DNA from: Bursaphelenchus xylophilus
Taxonomy: Eukaryota > Nematoda > Chromadorea > Rhabditida > Aphelenchoididae
Direction: 5' to 3'
Length of the DNA stretch: 64,000 nt
Assembly: GCA_904066235.2 (NCBI GenBank)
Contig: CAJFCV020000006.1
Span: 496,001-560,000, forward strand
The notes below the pieces were generated by a model. It made no database searches, was not told the DNA's origin, and saw only the letters and a program-made list of their open reading frames with translations. The position numbers and the translations under genes are program-made. Below, one piece after another: positions 24,780-36,801 of the stretch; position 1 is the first letter of the stretch; each line of letters begins with the position of its first letter.

Positions 24780-27700
24780 ATGATGAGGCGTCGGCGATTC
24801 GGCCTGATTCTATGGCCTCTAGTAGGCACAATATTATTGTTCTTCGTTGTCGAGCAAACACAATCCGTGAGTCTTGTTTTAACATTGATCGCTTTTTTTG
24901 ACTTTCCCAATAGACTGTTTTTGCATCAAATGGTGGTCCGGCCATTCGATGTCATTCTTCGCCGTTTCCGACCTTACAAAAATATCGGCTCTTTTATGCA
25001 AATGATTTGGCCCGTTTTCGAACACAGAATTTGCGCCCTTTTTGTAAACACAGTTGCTTTTGCACTTTCGGTACTGAAATCGTTCAAAAAATATTCCAGC
25101 AAAGCGCTTCTCTTTTATCAAGTCCTTATGTAATAAAATTCGTCAAAACGGATTTTGAAGTTTCAATGTTACTTCAAATGACCTCTGTAGACCATGAACT
25201 TTACAAAAAGTTCATGGAAAAAAGGCCCGAGAACAAACATTCGGGTGTTTTACCCCGGCCCAAGTAACCGTCGCCACCTGTTGGTGTTAAGAGAAAGGCT
25301 GACTCATCCTTGCATTTTTTCATGTGCCAAGAAACCGACTTGAACACCGCTAAACAAAATTAATGACCTCTCTCTTGGCCGAGTATTTCTTGCCTGCACC
25401 AACCGTCCCGGGTGATCTTCTTCAGTTATTTATAAAATTCGGGGAAAGGGTTTTGACAAAAAGTACGGGGTGTTTTTAAGATGTTGAAAGGATGGAAAGT
25501 ACTGTAATCAGTAAAAAATTAAGTAGCTCACTGATTAAAAAATAATATTGGGCTAATAGCAAGGAAAAAGCGAAACAAAATAAAATTTGCGTAAAAAATT
25601 GTTTAGTCTTGATTGTTATCTTATTGCAGCAAGCTACATGCCGAGACTGTACACAACGAGGTTGCTTCTGCGTGGGAGAAAAGGGATCAATGGTAAGTTC
25701 TAATCATATTTTCCTCAAAACAACTCTATTAAAAACTCTTTTCACACTACATTATCTTCTAATAATTCTCTTCCATTTTTTCGTCGAGCGGTTTTTTATC
25801 CTTAAGATCCATAGACTATAAGGCATAACTTATAAACCATGTCCATAAAGACGTATGCCTTGTCTATGCTCAAAGCCTCCTCTTTTTTCTATGCTAAACG
25901 CCACATGTTGTCGATCCGGGATTTCGGAAAATTTGAAAGGGAAATGAAAGAAGATGATTAGCGATGGCGACCTTGTCAGACGAGAGAAACTGTTAGAATG
26001 ACCAACGGTCATTTCTCTAACTTGTAAATTATTTATCATTAATGGATAACTGAAGCCTAAGTTTTGGAAAATGGATACACACTTTTTGCAAAAACACTAA
26101 ATCAACGTTTAGGGTACCCCCGGACCCCAAGGACCACCTGGAGCACCCGGAACTCGCGGTTTTCCCGGACCCGAAGGTCTGCAAGGACCCAAAGGACAGA
26201 AGGGCGCCCAAGGCCCACCTGGTCCTCAAGGTATCAAAGGAGATCGCGGACCGGTCGGCGTGCCCGGATTCCCTGGAAATGACGGAGCATCTGGACGACC
26301 CGGAGAGCCCGGACCACCCGGCCAGCCCGGCTGGGACGGTTGCAATGGTACCGATGGTCTGGCTGGTCTGCCCGGTCCAGCCGGAGCCCCTGGCCTTCCT
26401 GGATTTCCTGGCTCACCAGGTCTTCCCGGAGCGAAAGGAGAACCTGCAATTGGCTATGCTGGTGCACCAGGAGAAAAGGTAACTTTAGATTTCAGTTGTG
26501 AAAAAAGATCAATTTGCGAAGGAAGACTTACGGTTTATTTTAGGGAGACGGTGGAATGCCCGGAATGCCCGGTCTTCCCGGTCCTCCAGGACGTGATGGC
26601 TACCCCGGCGAGAAAGGAGACAGAGGAGATTCTGGACCAGCTGGCCCACGAGGACCTCCTGGAGAACAAGGTCTTCCTGGAAACCCTGGAATTGGAAGCA
26701 TTGGACCTAAGGGAGACCCGGTGAGTTCTCTACAATTTTTATATATGTTGAACCACCCACAATTGACTGGTTATTTGGCTGGATTTCACCGCACTATCTG
26801 CGCGCACTCACTTTTTATTTCCTGGCATATCATGAGCAAAGTATCTATTACTATCACAGTCTCTGTTCACATCCACAAGAATTCTATTTTTCATTATTCG
26901 CCTCCGTTGGCTCCACTTTTATCCACAGAAGGTTTTGTTAGCCACATTCACGAAATTCAAAATTCCAATAATCCCATATTGGGCTCAATTTATAGGGCGA
27001 CCTAGGATTGCCTGGTCCACCTGGTCCACCAGGACCGCGCGAGTTTACTGGATCCGGCTCAATTGTGGGGCCACCCGGAAGGGAAGGAGAAAAAGGTTCC
27101 AAGGTAATTAATTTTTACGTTCTTCGTTTTCAGGGAGATTACGGTCCGCAAGGACCTCCTGGCCCACCAGGCCCAGTTCCTTCGACCGGTGCCAAGGGCG
27201 TTATTGTCGGTCCCGAAGGCGCACCTGGAGAGAAAGGAGAGAAGGTTGGATTTGCATTCTATGTCGTCTAAACCGACTTACTGTTTTTCGTATCTACAAT
27301 ACTAAATTTCAAGTCAGATCCCAACTGTATAAAATTTTAGGGAGAGCCTGGAAATGCTGGAGATCGTGGTTACCCCGGAATGGGCGGTCTTCCCGGCCAA
27401 CCTGGATTTCCCGGAATTAAAGGAGAGAAAGGTCTGCCAGGTCCCGCTGGACCTCGAGTAAGTTCGTAACTGTCAAGACAATAACAATGTTTTAGGGTAA
27501 AGAAGGCCGCGGCGGACTGCCTGGCCCACCAGGGTTCAAAGGTGATCGTGGAGTTGATGGAATTCCGGGATTACCCGGAGCCATTGGTCCTAAGGGAGAT
27601 CAAGGCTTTCCCGGACGCGACGGACCAAAAGGAGGCCAAGGTCCACCTGGACCACCTGGTGGTGGCGAGTTTTCCGATGGACCGCCAGGACCACCTGGAT

Positions 27701-30700
27701 TACCCGGTAAGTATCGAATAAAGCGTATTTTTATAAGCTTCATATATATATATATGTATGATAAAAACATATTAAGGGCGCCCTGGAAACCCCGGACCCC
27801 CTGGAAATGACGGATACCCTGGACAACCTGGCCCACCAGGACCCTCTGGCCTGCCTGGCGGCCCTGGCCTCCCCGGATTACCTGGTCTCGAAGGCCTGCC
27901 CGGCCCGAAAGGAGATAAGGGAGACTCTGGAATTCCCGGTGCCCCAGGAGTTCCCGGACCTCCTGGAATCGCAGGCCCCGTCGGACCAAAAGGTGAACCA
28001 GGTCTTCGTGGAACCCCTGGACAAAGTATTCCTGGCCTACCGGGAAAAGATGGCCGACCAGGTCTCGATGGGCTTCCCGGCCGCAAGGGAGAAATGGGTC
28101 TCTCTGGATTAAGAGGGCCCCCTGGAGATTCATTGAATGGACTTCCCGGACCCCCAGGACCCCGCGGATTGCCCGGACCAAAAGGATACGATGGACGCGA
28201 TGGAGCACCCGGACTGCCTGGTCTTCCCGGCCATAAAGGAGATCGTGGAGGTACCTGCTCGCAATGTGCTCCTGGCGCGAAGGGAGAAAAAGGAAACGCT
28301 GGATACCCCGGAGTTCCTGGCCCGCAAGGAGAACGTGGATTGCCCGGAATTCCCGGCGCTCACGGCGACTCTGGTGACGATGGAGTGCCTGGACCCCCTG
28401 GACAAACTGGACCACCGGGACCACCCGGAAAAGACGGACTTCCTGGATTACCCGGGCAAAAAGGAGAACCAACTCAACTCACACTTCGTCCTGGTCCCCC
28501 TGGCTACCCCGGAATGAAGGGCGAACCCGGCTTCCCCGGTCAGCCTGGACTTCCTGGCCCGGAAGGAAAAGATGGTGTTCCTGGAGCGCCTGGACTACCT
28601 GGACCCGCCGGAATTAAGGTTAGTCACGTATAATAATTAAAATCCTTATCCAATTTAGGGAGAACCTGGATTACCTGGTATCCCTGGCAAACCAGGATCC
28701 GACGGTCTACCTGGAATGCCCGGATTGAAGGGAGATGCTGGCTACGGACAACCCGGATTGCCTGGACTTCCAGGACCAAAAGGAGATTCTGGATACCCCG
28801 GACCGCCTGGTATCTCTGGCCCTCCTGGACCAATGGGACCACCTCCACCACAGGAATTGCTTCAACCTGGAGAGCCAGGTCACCCTGGACTTCCCGGAAT
28901 CCCCGGAGCTAAGGGAGAGCCTGGCTTCCCTGGACAACCTGGAGAGTCTGGCTTACCTGGAGCACCAGGATTCCCCGGTGCCAAAGGAGAACCCGGCCTT
29001 CCTGGACTACCTGGAGCTGATGGATTGCCTGGAATACCTGGGGAGAAAGGATTTGCTGGTCAACCTGGTCTACCTGGCCTCCCCGGCCCGAAAGGAGAAG
29101 GTGGACTACCCGGATTACCCGGAGCCCCTGGAGAAAAAGGAGAGCCTGGGCAGACAATCCCCGGAACACCCGGAGCACCTGGATTCCCCGGTCTCAAGGG
29201 CGAAGCTGGACTTCCAGGCCTCCCTGGCCATCCTGGAGCAGAAGGAATTCGTGGAACGCCCGGAATCCCTGGAGAAAAAGGACTGCCTGGACTAAACGGA
29301 CCTCCTGGAGCTCCCGGATTCCCTGGACTCAAAGGTGAACCCGGTTTCCCTGGAATCCCTGGAAAGGAAGGTCTTCAAGGACCAGTCGGACCGCCTGGAA
29401 TCTCTGGAATCCCTGGAGAAAAGGGAGAATCCGGCTTGCCTGGTCTTCCTGGAGTTGAGGGCCAAAAAGGAGACTCTGGATTCCCTGGAGCGCCCGGTCA
29501 AGACGGTCTTCCCGGTCTCCCCGGCCCAATTGGACCAAAAGGAAACAGCGGTTACCCAGGAACCCCAGGACCGAAAGGTCAGTCATAAAAAACTTTTTTT
29601 GAGGAATGCATTATAGGTGATGCTGGTTTCCCCGGAGCACCTGGACTTCCTGGAGAACGTGGAAACGACGGCCTGCCTGGCTTGCCTGGTATTCCTGGCG
29701 AAAAGGGAGCACCTGGATTCCCTGGTCAGCCTGGTCAGGAAGGTCAACCTGGCGCCTCTGGACCTCAAGGAGAACCTGGACTACCTGGGCTTCCTGGACA
29801 AAAAGGAGAGCATGGTCTGCCAGGGCGCGAGGGTCTTAAAGGGAACCCCGGACTCCCAGGACCGCCTGGTCTCAATGGACCTCCCGGACAACCTGGTCTG
29901 CCCGGATTCCCTGGAACCAAAGGAGAAGCTGGTCAACCCGGATATGGCCTACCCGGTCTTCCAGGAGAAAAAGGTTTGTCTGGCATCCCTGGCAAACCTG
30001 GTCGGGAAGGACTGCCCGGCCCAGTCGGACCTGAAGGACCACCTGGATTCCCCGGACAGAAAGGAGAATCCGTAAGCAATTTTATGAAAAGATATATTCT
30101 ATGGAATTATAACATAACAGTTATGAAAATTTCTGCAGGGTCTCCCTGGTATCACCGGTCAGCCTGGAGAACCTGGACTTCCTGGTCTTCCAGGACCAAA
30201 AGGACAGTCTGGCCTTCCCGGATCCCCCGGACTTCCTGGCCCACCAGGAAAAGACGGCCTCCCTGGACTACCCGGTGTATCTGGAGAAAAAGGTCAATCT
30301 GGCTTACCTGGACTACCTGGAGAACGTGGACTTGACGGAATCCCTGGCGAAAAGGGAGACTCAGGCTTCCCCGGCACGTCTGGATTGCCTGGTCTGCCTG
30401 GAGAAGTTGGCCAGCCTGGTGTTCCTGGCTTCCCTGGAATCAAGGGGGATGCTGGAGTCCCAGGATTACCAGGACAACCTGGATTCCCAGGGGAGAAAGG
30501 AGATTCCGGCTTCCCTGGAGCCCCTGGTCAAGATGGTCTCCCCGGTCTTCCTGGACCTAAGGGAGACTCTGGTCTACCTGGACCCGTTGGACCGCCTGGT
30601 ATGTTCTCATTGCCAAAAAAAGTATATGCGTTCTTTAGGAATTGGATACCCTGGAGCAAAGGGAGAACCCGGTCTTCCTGGAATCCCTGGAAAGGAAGGT

Positions 30701-32286
30701 TTGCCTGGAATACCCGGCGCAAAGGGCGAACAGGGACCTGCTGGATATCCTGGTCAGCCAGGCCTGAAAGGAGAAAGTGGACCACCTGGATTCCCCGGCC
30801 TTAAAGGAGAACCCGGAATTCCAGGAATCCCTGGAAAGAGAGGAGAGGACGGACCAGCTGGACCTCCTGGACTTCCTGGAATCCCTGGACTGAAAGGCGA
30901 GCAATGCGAACCCGGACTTCCTGGGTCACCTGGACAACCTGGATTGCCTGGAATCCCTGGCGCTAAAGGTAAGACAAATCGTTACTTTTCTAATAAAGAT
31001 TTGAAGGGGAAATTGGATTACCCGGATTCCCTGGAGCTAAAGGAGAGCCCGGCTTCAATGGTGCCCCGGGTCAGCCCGGTCTCCCAGGACCAAAAGGAGA
31101 TTCTGGTTTGCCTGGACTACCAGGACCTGAAGGTCTTCCTGGTCTTGAAGGTCCTCCTGGCCTCCCTGGACAGCCTGGACCCTCACCACTCACCCAACCG
31201 GGTCAGAAGGGCATGCCTGGTCCTCCTGGACCACCTGGACTTCGTGGAGAAAAAGGATCGCCCGGATTGGATGGCCCTCCCGGACTACAAGGAGTTCCCG
31301 GTCTGCCTGGAGCCAAAGGAGAGCCAGGATACCCAGGCTCGCCCGGTCTCAAAGGAGAAGCTGGACAACCTGGACTTCCTGGATTCCCTGGTTTAGAAGG
31401 ACAACCCGGTTTACCCGGACCTCCTGGTGGACTTGGCCCTCCTGGGCCCGCTGGACCAGCCTACCGTGACGGATTTATTGTCGTCACTCACTCCCAAACC
31501 ACCCAGATTCCCCAATGTCCGCAAGGAACTCAAAAAATGTGGGACGGGTACAGTATGCTCTATTTGGAAGGAAATGAGAAAGCCCACAGTCAGGATCTTG
31601 GTCATGCCGGGTCCTGCTTGCCCCGCTTCAACACCATGCCATTCCTCTTCTGCGACTTTAACGATGTTTGCAACTACGCCTCCAGAAACGACAAATCATA
31701 CTGGTTGTCCACCGGAGCGGCTCTACCAATGATGCCCGTTGCCGAGCAAGAGATCGAACCCTACATCTCAAGATGTTCCGTTTGTGAGGCTCCAGCCAAC
31801 GTAATCGCCGTCCATTCTCAGTCGATCCAAATCCCCAACTGTCCGGCTGGCTGGAGCTCATTGTGGATCGGATACTCGTTCGCCATGCACACCGGAGCCG
31901 GTGCCGAAGGCGGTGGCCAGTCATTGAGGTAGTTAATGACTTTGCTAAAACCTTTAAATAGCATAACTTTCAATAAAAGTAATATTATTTCAGCTCTCCC
32001 GGCTCATGCTTGGAAGACTTCCGCACAACTCCATTCATTGAATGTAATGGAGGTCGTGGAACTTGCCACTTCTTCGCCAACAAATTCAGTTTCTGGTTGA
32101 CTACCATTGATGATAATGACCAGTTTACGGTAAGGCAGTTTTACACTAGTTTGAATTTAAATCGAGAGACCAAGTTTCTACTTTTCTTACACAAATCCTT
32201 TGCAGATCCCTCAAAGTCAGACTGTGAAGGCCGGTAACTCAAGGTCCAGAGTGTCACGTTGTCAAGTGTGCATCAAGAACCGTTAA
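24780..32286 (+). CDS. let-2: collagen IV alpha-2 chain (basement membrane)
   Basis: Network-forming basement-membrane collagen. Constitutive exons: 24780-24866, 25630-25692, 26113-26478, 26544-26720, [26996-27103 or 27134-27244], 27341-27457, 27496-27706, 27777-28618, 28659-29577, 29617-30071, 30139-30598, 30639-30968, 31007-31928, 31994-32129, 32206-32286. All phases fit and give 1757 or 1758 residues, as in C. elegans LET-2. A signal peptide (exon 1) precedes the Cys-rich 7S start [12 protein letters not shown] long interrupted Gly-X-Y helix follows, with an RGDS at 26622-26633. The C-terminal NC1 domain has two [13 protein letters not shown]-type halves. [12 protein letters not shown] and ALPMMPVAE mark the alpha-2 rather than the alpha-1 (emb-9) type. 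Two adjacent exons look mutually exclusive and are listed separately. Confidence 0.96.
26996..27103 (+). other. let-2: let-2 alternative exon A (36 codons)
   Basis: Begins [14 protein letters not shown] and ends GREGEKGSK; phase 0 at both ends. It aligns with the following exon along its whole length (GPPGPPGP, then Gly-Ser/Ala, IVGP, GEKG). In position and content it corresponds to exon 9 of C. elegans let-2, which is known to alternate with exon 10 during development. Confidence 0.85.
27134..27244 (+). other. let-2: let-2 alternative exon B (37 codons)
   Basis: Begins [14 protein letters not shown] and ends GEKGEK; phase 0 at both ends, so either exon can join 26720 to 27341. It is separated from exon A by only 30 bases (27104-27133), which form GTAATT...TTTTCAG. 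It corresponds to exon 10 of C. elegans let-2. Confidence 0.85.
27245..27340 (+). promoter_or_regulatory. candidate splicing-control intron of let-2
   Basis: This 96-base intron follows exon B. It contains TACTAA at 27300-27305, the hexamer favoured by STAR-family RNA-binding proteins, and TCTAAAC at 27267-27273. In C. elegans the STAR protein ASD-2 controls the same exon choice through CUAAC elements in the equivalent intron (established, from memory). Functional equivalence here is inferred. Confidence 0.4.
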
Positions 32287-33157
32287 AGACAGTTATCGAA
32301 CTATTCTTTTGTAATACCCTTCGAATTTCGATATCGTTTTGTAATCTCAATTTGTTCTGATAATTTTGTAATCGTCCTAATTATTCTTCCTGCCATACAC
32401 CTTCGGTCTAAATATTGCAGACATTTTTTGATGACCAATTTATGTTTCTGACATTTTGAAAATTTTTTCGTCCAAAAAATTGAGCATCCAAAACAAGTTT
32501 GCAAGGTTTGTCCGAGAAATCGAAACTTGCCAAAATGTTTTAACTATACTGCCTTCTTACAGTACTTTTTACAGTTCTTTCGTCGTAATATTGCCGCTTT
32601 TTAGTCAGATTTCTTCTGTTTAAGCTCCCTGCCCCATTCTTGCCAATGGTCTTTTTTACAGTTGTAAAAGTAATTCGATAAATATTACCGTCTACTCGAA
32701 TAAATACTGTTTAAATATTCTAATGATCGTCCGCGTTTGGCATCGTTTAAGGGCAGTTTTTCGTTACATAACAAGGCACGGCAACTACAAGAGGTTTAAC
32801 ACAGGTGCCTCCTGGAGGTAGCAATCGTGCCAAACCGGGCCGTAACCCGACCCGAAAATATGAAAGTCTTTTTCCACGAGCTCTTTTCTGCGAGTAGCCT
32901 GATAGTTTTCCAATTTCAGCACCACCTCTAGAGCCCGCCGTTGATCAAACCACGCAAATGTCTTCTCAAAACAAAATTTTCACGTAATTTTATTCATACT
33001 TCAAACGCCAGCTCAAGAAAGAAGAGCGTTTGAAACTATTTCCTGTTGCTTCTATATTTAAACAAGAAATTAGGACGAGAAATGAATAATTCTCGTCGTT
33101 CCACCCACGACAAATCCCGTGAACGCCTCGTCTTCCGGTCGCTTCATTCAATCGAGA
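32287..33157. other. let-2 3' UTR and spacer
   Basis: AT-rich sequence with an AATAAA at 32699-32704, about 410 bases after the let-2 stop. No other supported feature before the next start codon at 33158. Confidence 0.55.
32699..32704 (+). terminator. probable let-2 polyadenylation signal
   Basis: First canonical AATAAA on the plus strand after the let-2 stop codon. Variant signals nearer the stop are not excluded. Confidence 0.45.
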
Positions 33158-34350
33158 ATGTTGGCTCGAACTTTGGCCGTCTGGAGCTGGATTGGCCTTC
33201 TGGCTGGAGTCAGTTGTGTGCTAGACGGGGACCCGGTGGACTGGAGTAGACATGGCTATTTGGTGAAGGTATGTTTGTCAGCCCTGCTGCGAAAAGTGTT
33301 GCAAGTGTTAGGCAGTAATTCATAATGTTCTAGATTGTCGCCAAGCTTCCAGACAAAAGTGTCAAACTGTGCACTGGCGCCCTGATTTCGGGCAGTTTGG
33401 TTTTGACATCCGCTGATTGCGTTGTGGACAGTGAGACAAGCAAAGAGTGAGACGATTTGAAAGCATTCTGCAACTGGTTCAAACCACTAATTTTTCCCTT
33501 TTAGCCTTGAGGAATTCGCCGTCATAACCTTAATCAAGAAACATAAACGGCGTCTCTATGGATTGTTGGTCGAGAAGACTGAGAAATGGGCGGTACTTCG
33601 GATTGACACCGTGCCGACTGATAAGGTTTGTGAAAGATGAAGATGTAAAGATTCGTCAAGAGTTCAAAATAATGTTATTCGAAATTTTTAGTTGTGTCCG
33701 CCAGCTCCGCAGCCTCCACGTGTCCTCCGTTTAAACCAGAAGCCATCCTTGAAGAGCTCTTCCACATTCTATGTCCCAATCTCTCAGATTTTGAAGAGCA
33801 AATGTTACCTTCTCGGATTCAAGACTGAGGATGATGGTGGGTATTTCCATTTCAATGAATCGCAAAACCTCTTGTTACTAATTTCAGCCTCCAACTTCTA
33901 TCGCCAAAAACAAGTCTACCGTTTGGATTTGTACCAATTGATGGAACCGAGAAGTGGCGATATTTTCTATCGGAGTCTTGTCAAAGAAAACTATACGGCT
34001 TGCTTTGTAAGTCTCTTCTCCCAATTTTTATTCAACAGCCTACGTTTTATTTGCCTGGTACTTTCGCCGTTTAGGAAGACACTGGCGCGCCTTTGATTTG
34101 CAACACCCCAGAAAGTGGCACCCTTCTTGTGGGGTACTTCCAAAGTCTAGGCCGCCCAATCTCACCCGATGCCGCCGAGTTAACAACCCCGATTAGCACT
34201 CTCGAGGAAGCTTGCAGTGGGGCTTATGAAATGAACTTCGACTTGGTGAGCGACGACGAGCGTCTTGTGAAGCTGATCGAAAAGGAGGACTTGGGACCAT
34301 TCGTCGATATTTATCACAAATGCGGATTTGTTAATTCCGAGTCCAGTTGA
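33158..34350 (+). CDS. secreted trypsin-fold serine protease homologue lacking catalytic residues
   Basis: Six exons: 33158-33268, 33334-33446, 33505-33625, 33692-33836, 33888-34006, 34075-34350; 294 residues. An N-terminal signal peptide (WSWIGLLAGVSC) precedes a chymotrypsin-like domain. LCTGALISGSLVLTSADC matches the conserved segment that normally ends TAAHC, but Asp stands where the catalytic His should be. The active-site GDSGGP is replaced by EDTGAPL, so the catalytic Ser has become Thr. The cysteines around both sites are kept, so the fold is probably intact while peptidase activity should be absent. It may act as a binding protein or regulator. The start was chosen as the ATG giving a signal peptide; an in-frame upstream GTG is not used. 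No orthologue is named. Confidence 0.82.
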
Positions 34351-35214
34351 TGGAAATAAGTCAAATCCGATATAAAGTTATAAAAGCGTAGATAATTAAA
34401 ACTTCTAATCGCACAAACGCTTACTGGCTTATCAAAAGTTTTGAGCCAGCTTCCTCCGAGCAATAAGAACAAGCAATTCCAGACGTAAAAATCTGAACCG
34501 CAAAAAAATTTCAAAACTGTGAAGCTTCCTGGAGCTTACAGAACCACGGAAGGTTTTTCGATATCTCAATTGGATTTATGCATTTGTTCCGTATTTCAGG
34601 AGGGGATGCAACCTTTACTGTATGTTTTGTGACCCACAGTATTGGAAGAGTCGCTGCCAACAGAGCAGTTGTGTTTTACAGCCCGAATCTGGGAAACCGC
34701 GTGGGAGAACACTGGCCGGGACATTCCGAAGGGCACAGGGATGCGATCCCGCCTCTATTCGGTTGCCACACCGACTTTCAACCGCCTGCACCATTCGGCG
34801 CGGCGGGATGGAATGCTTCATTTCAGAGGAAGAGAGAGGAAAGAGCGGAGCTCGGTGCATAAAAACTCCTTTTGCTGTTTTTATGCACTGAAATTTTTTT
34901 TTGTGAAATTCGGAGAAAAACTAATTCCACTTGTCTATTTTCTCTTCGGAGGCAAAAGTCTAAATGGACTGGAAGTTTTCTCAAAGAATAAGATAGCCGC
35001 TGGCATAAGTATTCAGAGATTGCCAAATCATTTATGAAATTAAAACGCAATTGTTACAAAACTTTTCAAATCAATTTCTTTTGCACACTATTGTTGCAAG
35101 CCTTTTCTAATACATGTAATAAGTATTACACCTCTGCTTAGAAGGCCTTTTAAACCCCTAAATCGACATCGATATTCATACAATTTATTTCTCAACTATA
35201 AGTCGATAAAAAAC
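34351..35214. other. intergenic with a GC-rich island and terminal hairpin
   Basis: It separates the pseudoprotease from NDUFA9. At about 34600-34855 a GC-rich island has several frames open on both strands, so it is not convincingly coding. It ends in a perfect 12-bp hairpin and a T run, listed separately. Confidence 0.45.
34855..34888 (+). repeat. perfect 12-bp hairpin followed by T run
   Basis: GTGCATAAAAAC at 34855-34866, a 10-base loop, and its exact reverse complement at 34877-34888. A run of nine or more T begins a few bases later. It could be the 3' end of a small structured RNA transcribed rightward, or a chance palindrome. Confidence 0.6.
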
Positions 35215-36801
35215 CTAGTACGAGTGGGCAAATGTATAGAACTTGAGCGGGGTGCGGTTGTCATACAGCTCCTTCTCATTGAATTGGCCCTTAATTAATG
35301 GAGGGGATCGAAGAGGAAGTGGTGGGGGCTCCAGATCGCCATACATTTCTTCGAAGAACTTCATGAACGACTGGTTCTTCGACAGTCTGGCTCCCATGTA
35401 TTCGAACTCGGTGAGCCGGGTTACTCCGACATCGACCAGCGTTGGAGCGCCGGTGAGGATATCATTGGTCCCTTCCTAAAATAAAATCGATCTTTTCTTT
35501 TAAACTTTTTTCAAATTCTAAGAGGAAGGTCTCCTGAAACAAAGAAAACATAAATAACATGAAACTCACAACGTATTCCATCCATTCTTTGATCAAAGGA
35601 TGCTGATTTTTGAAGACCTTGGAGAAAAGATTAGCCCCAATTTGATAGCCGACGAACAGGGGATCTGGAAATCCATGCCGTCTGTAGAAGAACCCAAACT
35701 TTTTCAAACAATGAGCTTTTCTATACATGAAGTCCATTAATTCCGCCAGCTTATAACAATGTGGGCCAACAAATTCGTAGGTTTTCCCGGCTGTTGTTGG
35801 ATCGTTCACGACCTTGGAGATTCCCAAAGCCACGTCGTTAACCTAAAACAATTTAAATTACAAGTTGTTCTCCCATTTTATCTTAAATCATAGTAATAGC
35901 ACCTTATTGATAAAAACTTACAAACACAGGCATCTTGTAGGTGTGTTCACCAGCTTTGTAGAGATAAACATTGTCCAAGAACGTCTTCCTGTAACGGCTG
36001 ACGTAGTAAGAGATAAAGGAATCTCTCTCGCCAAACAAAACGGATGGTCGAATGATAGTGGCATCGGGGAACTCCTCGCGGACGGCAACTTCTCCGCGGA
36101 ACTTGGACTTCAGGAAGTTGGAACCTCCTTTGATCAAGGCTGGCACTGGATTGTCGGTTGCATTTAGGGCCGAAATATGTACGAGCTTCTCCACACCCAT
36201 CTCGCGAGAAATGCGGGCAATTCGCCGAGCTCCCTTCTCATTGACATCGTACAGGTTGAAGCGGCTGAAATGCATAATTTTGAACCAGCCCTGGACTGAA
36301 TAGCGAACACAATGTTCATTCCAGGATAGGTAGACCTAAGTCTTATCCCTTTCTTTCTTCTCCTAAATATCAAAAACAAACAAAAATATAGACTTACTTG
36401 GTCTGCAGTTTTGCTCCGACTAGGTTGACGACAACGTTACTATACTTCACAGCTCGCCGAATGCTCTCCTCGTCCATCAAATCGAAAGGGTAGAACAAGA
36501 TCTGTCCCAATTCGCCCACAACCTTTTGTTCGCGGATGAAGTAAGGATCACATCGATAAGGAAGAATCAGTTGATTTCCATGCTTGGCCAGCCTGTTCAC
36601 CACAGATGTGCCGAGAAATCCTGTCGAACCAAAGACAGTGACCACGTTTCCAGAAAAGCTGGCTCGACCACCGGGTCCCTTCTTGAATTGCGCGACGTTC
36701 ACAGAACTTGGGATGGGGTCAGGAACATTGGCCGGTTTGTTGGTGCTGTACTGGCTCACCTGAACCAGCGCATACGGCCGAACGCGACCCAAGGCCAACA
36801 T
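35215..36801 (-). CDS. NADH dehydrogenase 1 alpha subcomplex subunit 9 (complex I)
   Basis: Accessory subunit of mitochondrial respiratory complex I, NDUFA9 type, an atypical short-chain dehydrogenase that binds NADPH structurally. Exons 36801-36398, 36264-35922, 35842-35570, 35475-35215; 426 residues. The N-terminus is basic and Ser/Arg-rich, as for a mitochondrial presequence. The Rossmann motif [11 protein letters not shown] sits at about residue 54, followed by PYRCDPYF and [31 protein letters not shown] and the [11 protein letters not shown] segment match NDUFA9. The ATG is one base after a tttttcag acceptor, so the mRNA is probably trans-spliced almost at the start codon. It is divergent from cul-4 across 532 bases. 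Confidence 0.93.

Noticed and set aside
27600..28472. Long minus-strand frames opposite the collagen
   Set aside because: Shadows caused by the Gly-Pro-rich repeat composition of let-2.
26113..31460. Regular repeats resembling a repeat array or CRISPR
   Set aside because: They are Gly-X-Y codon repeats of the collagen helix, with no direct repeat/spacer structure.
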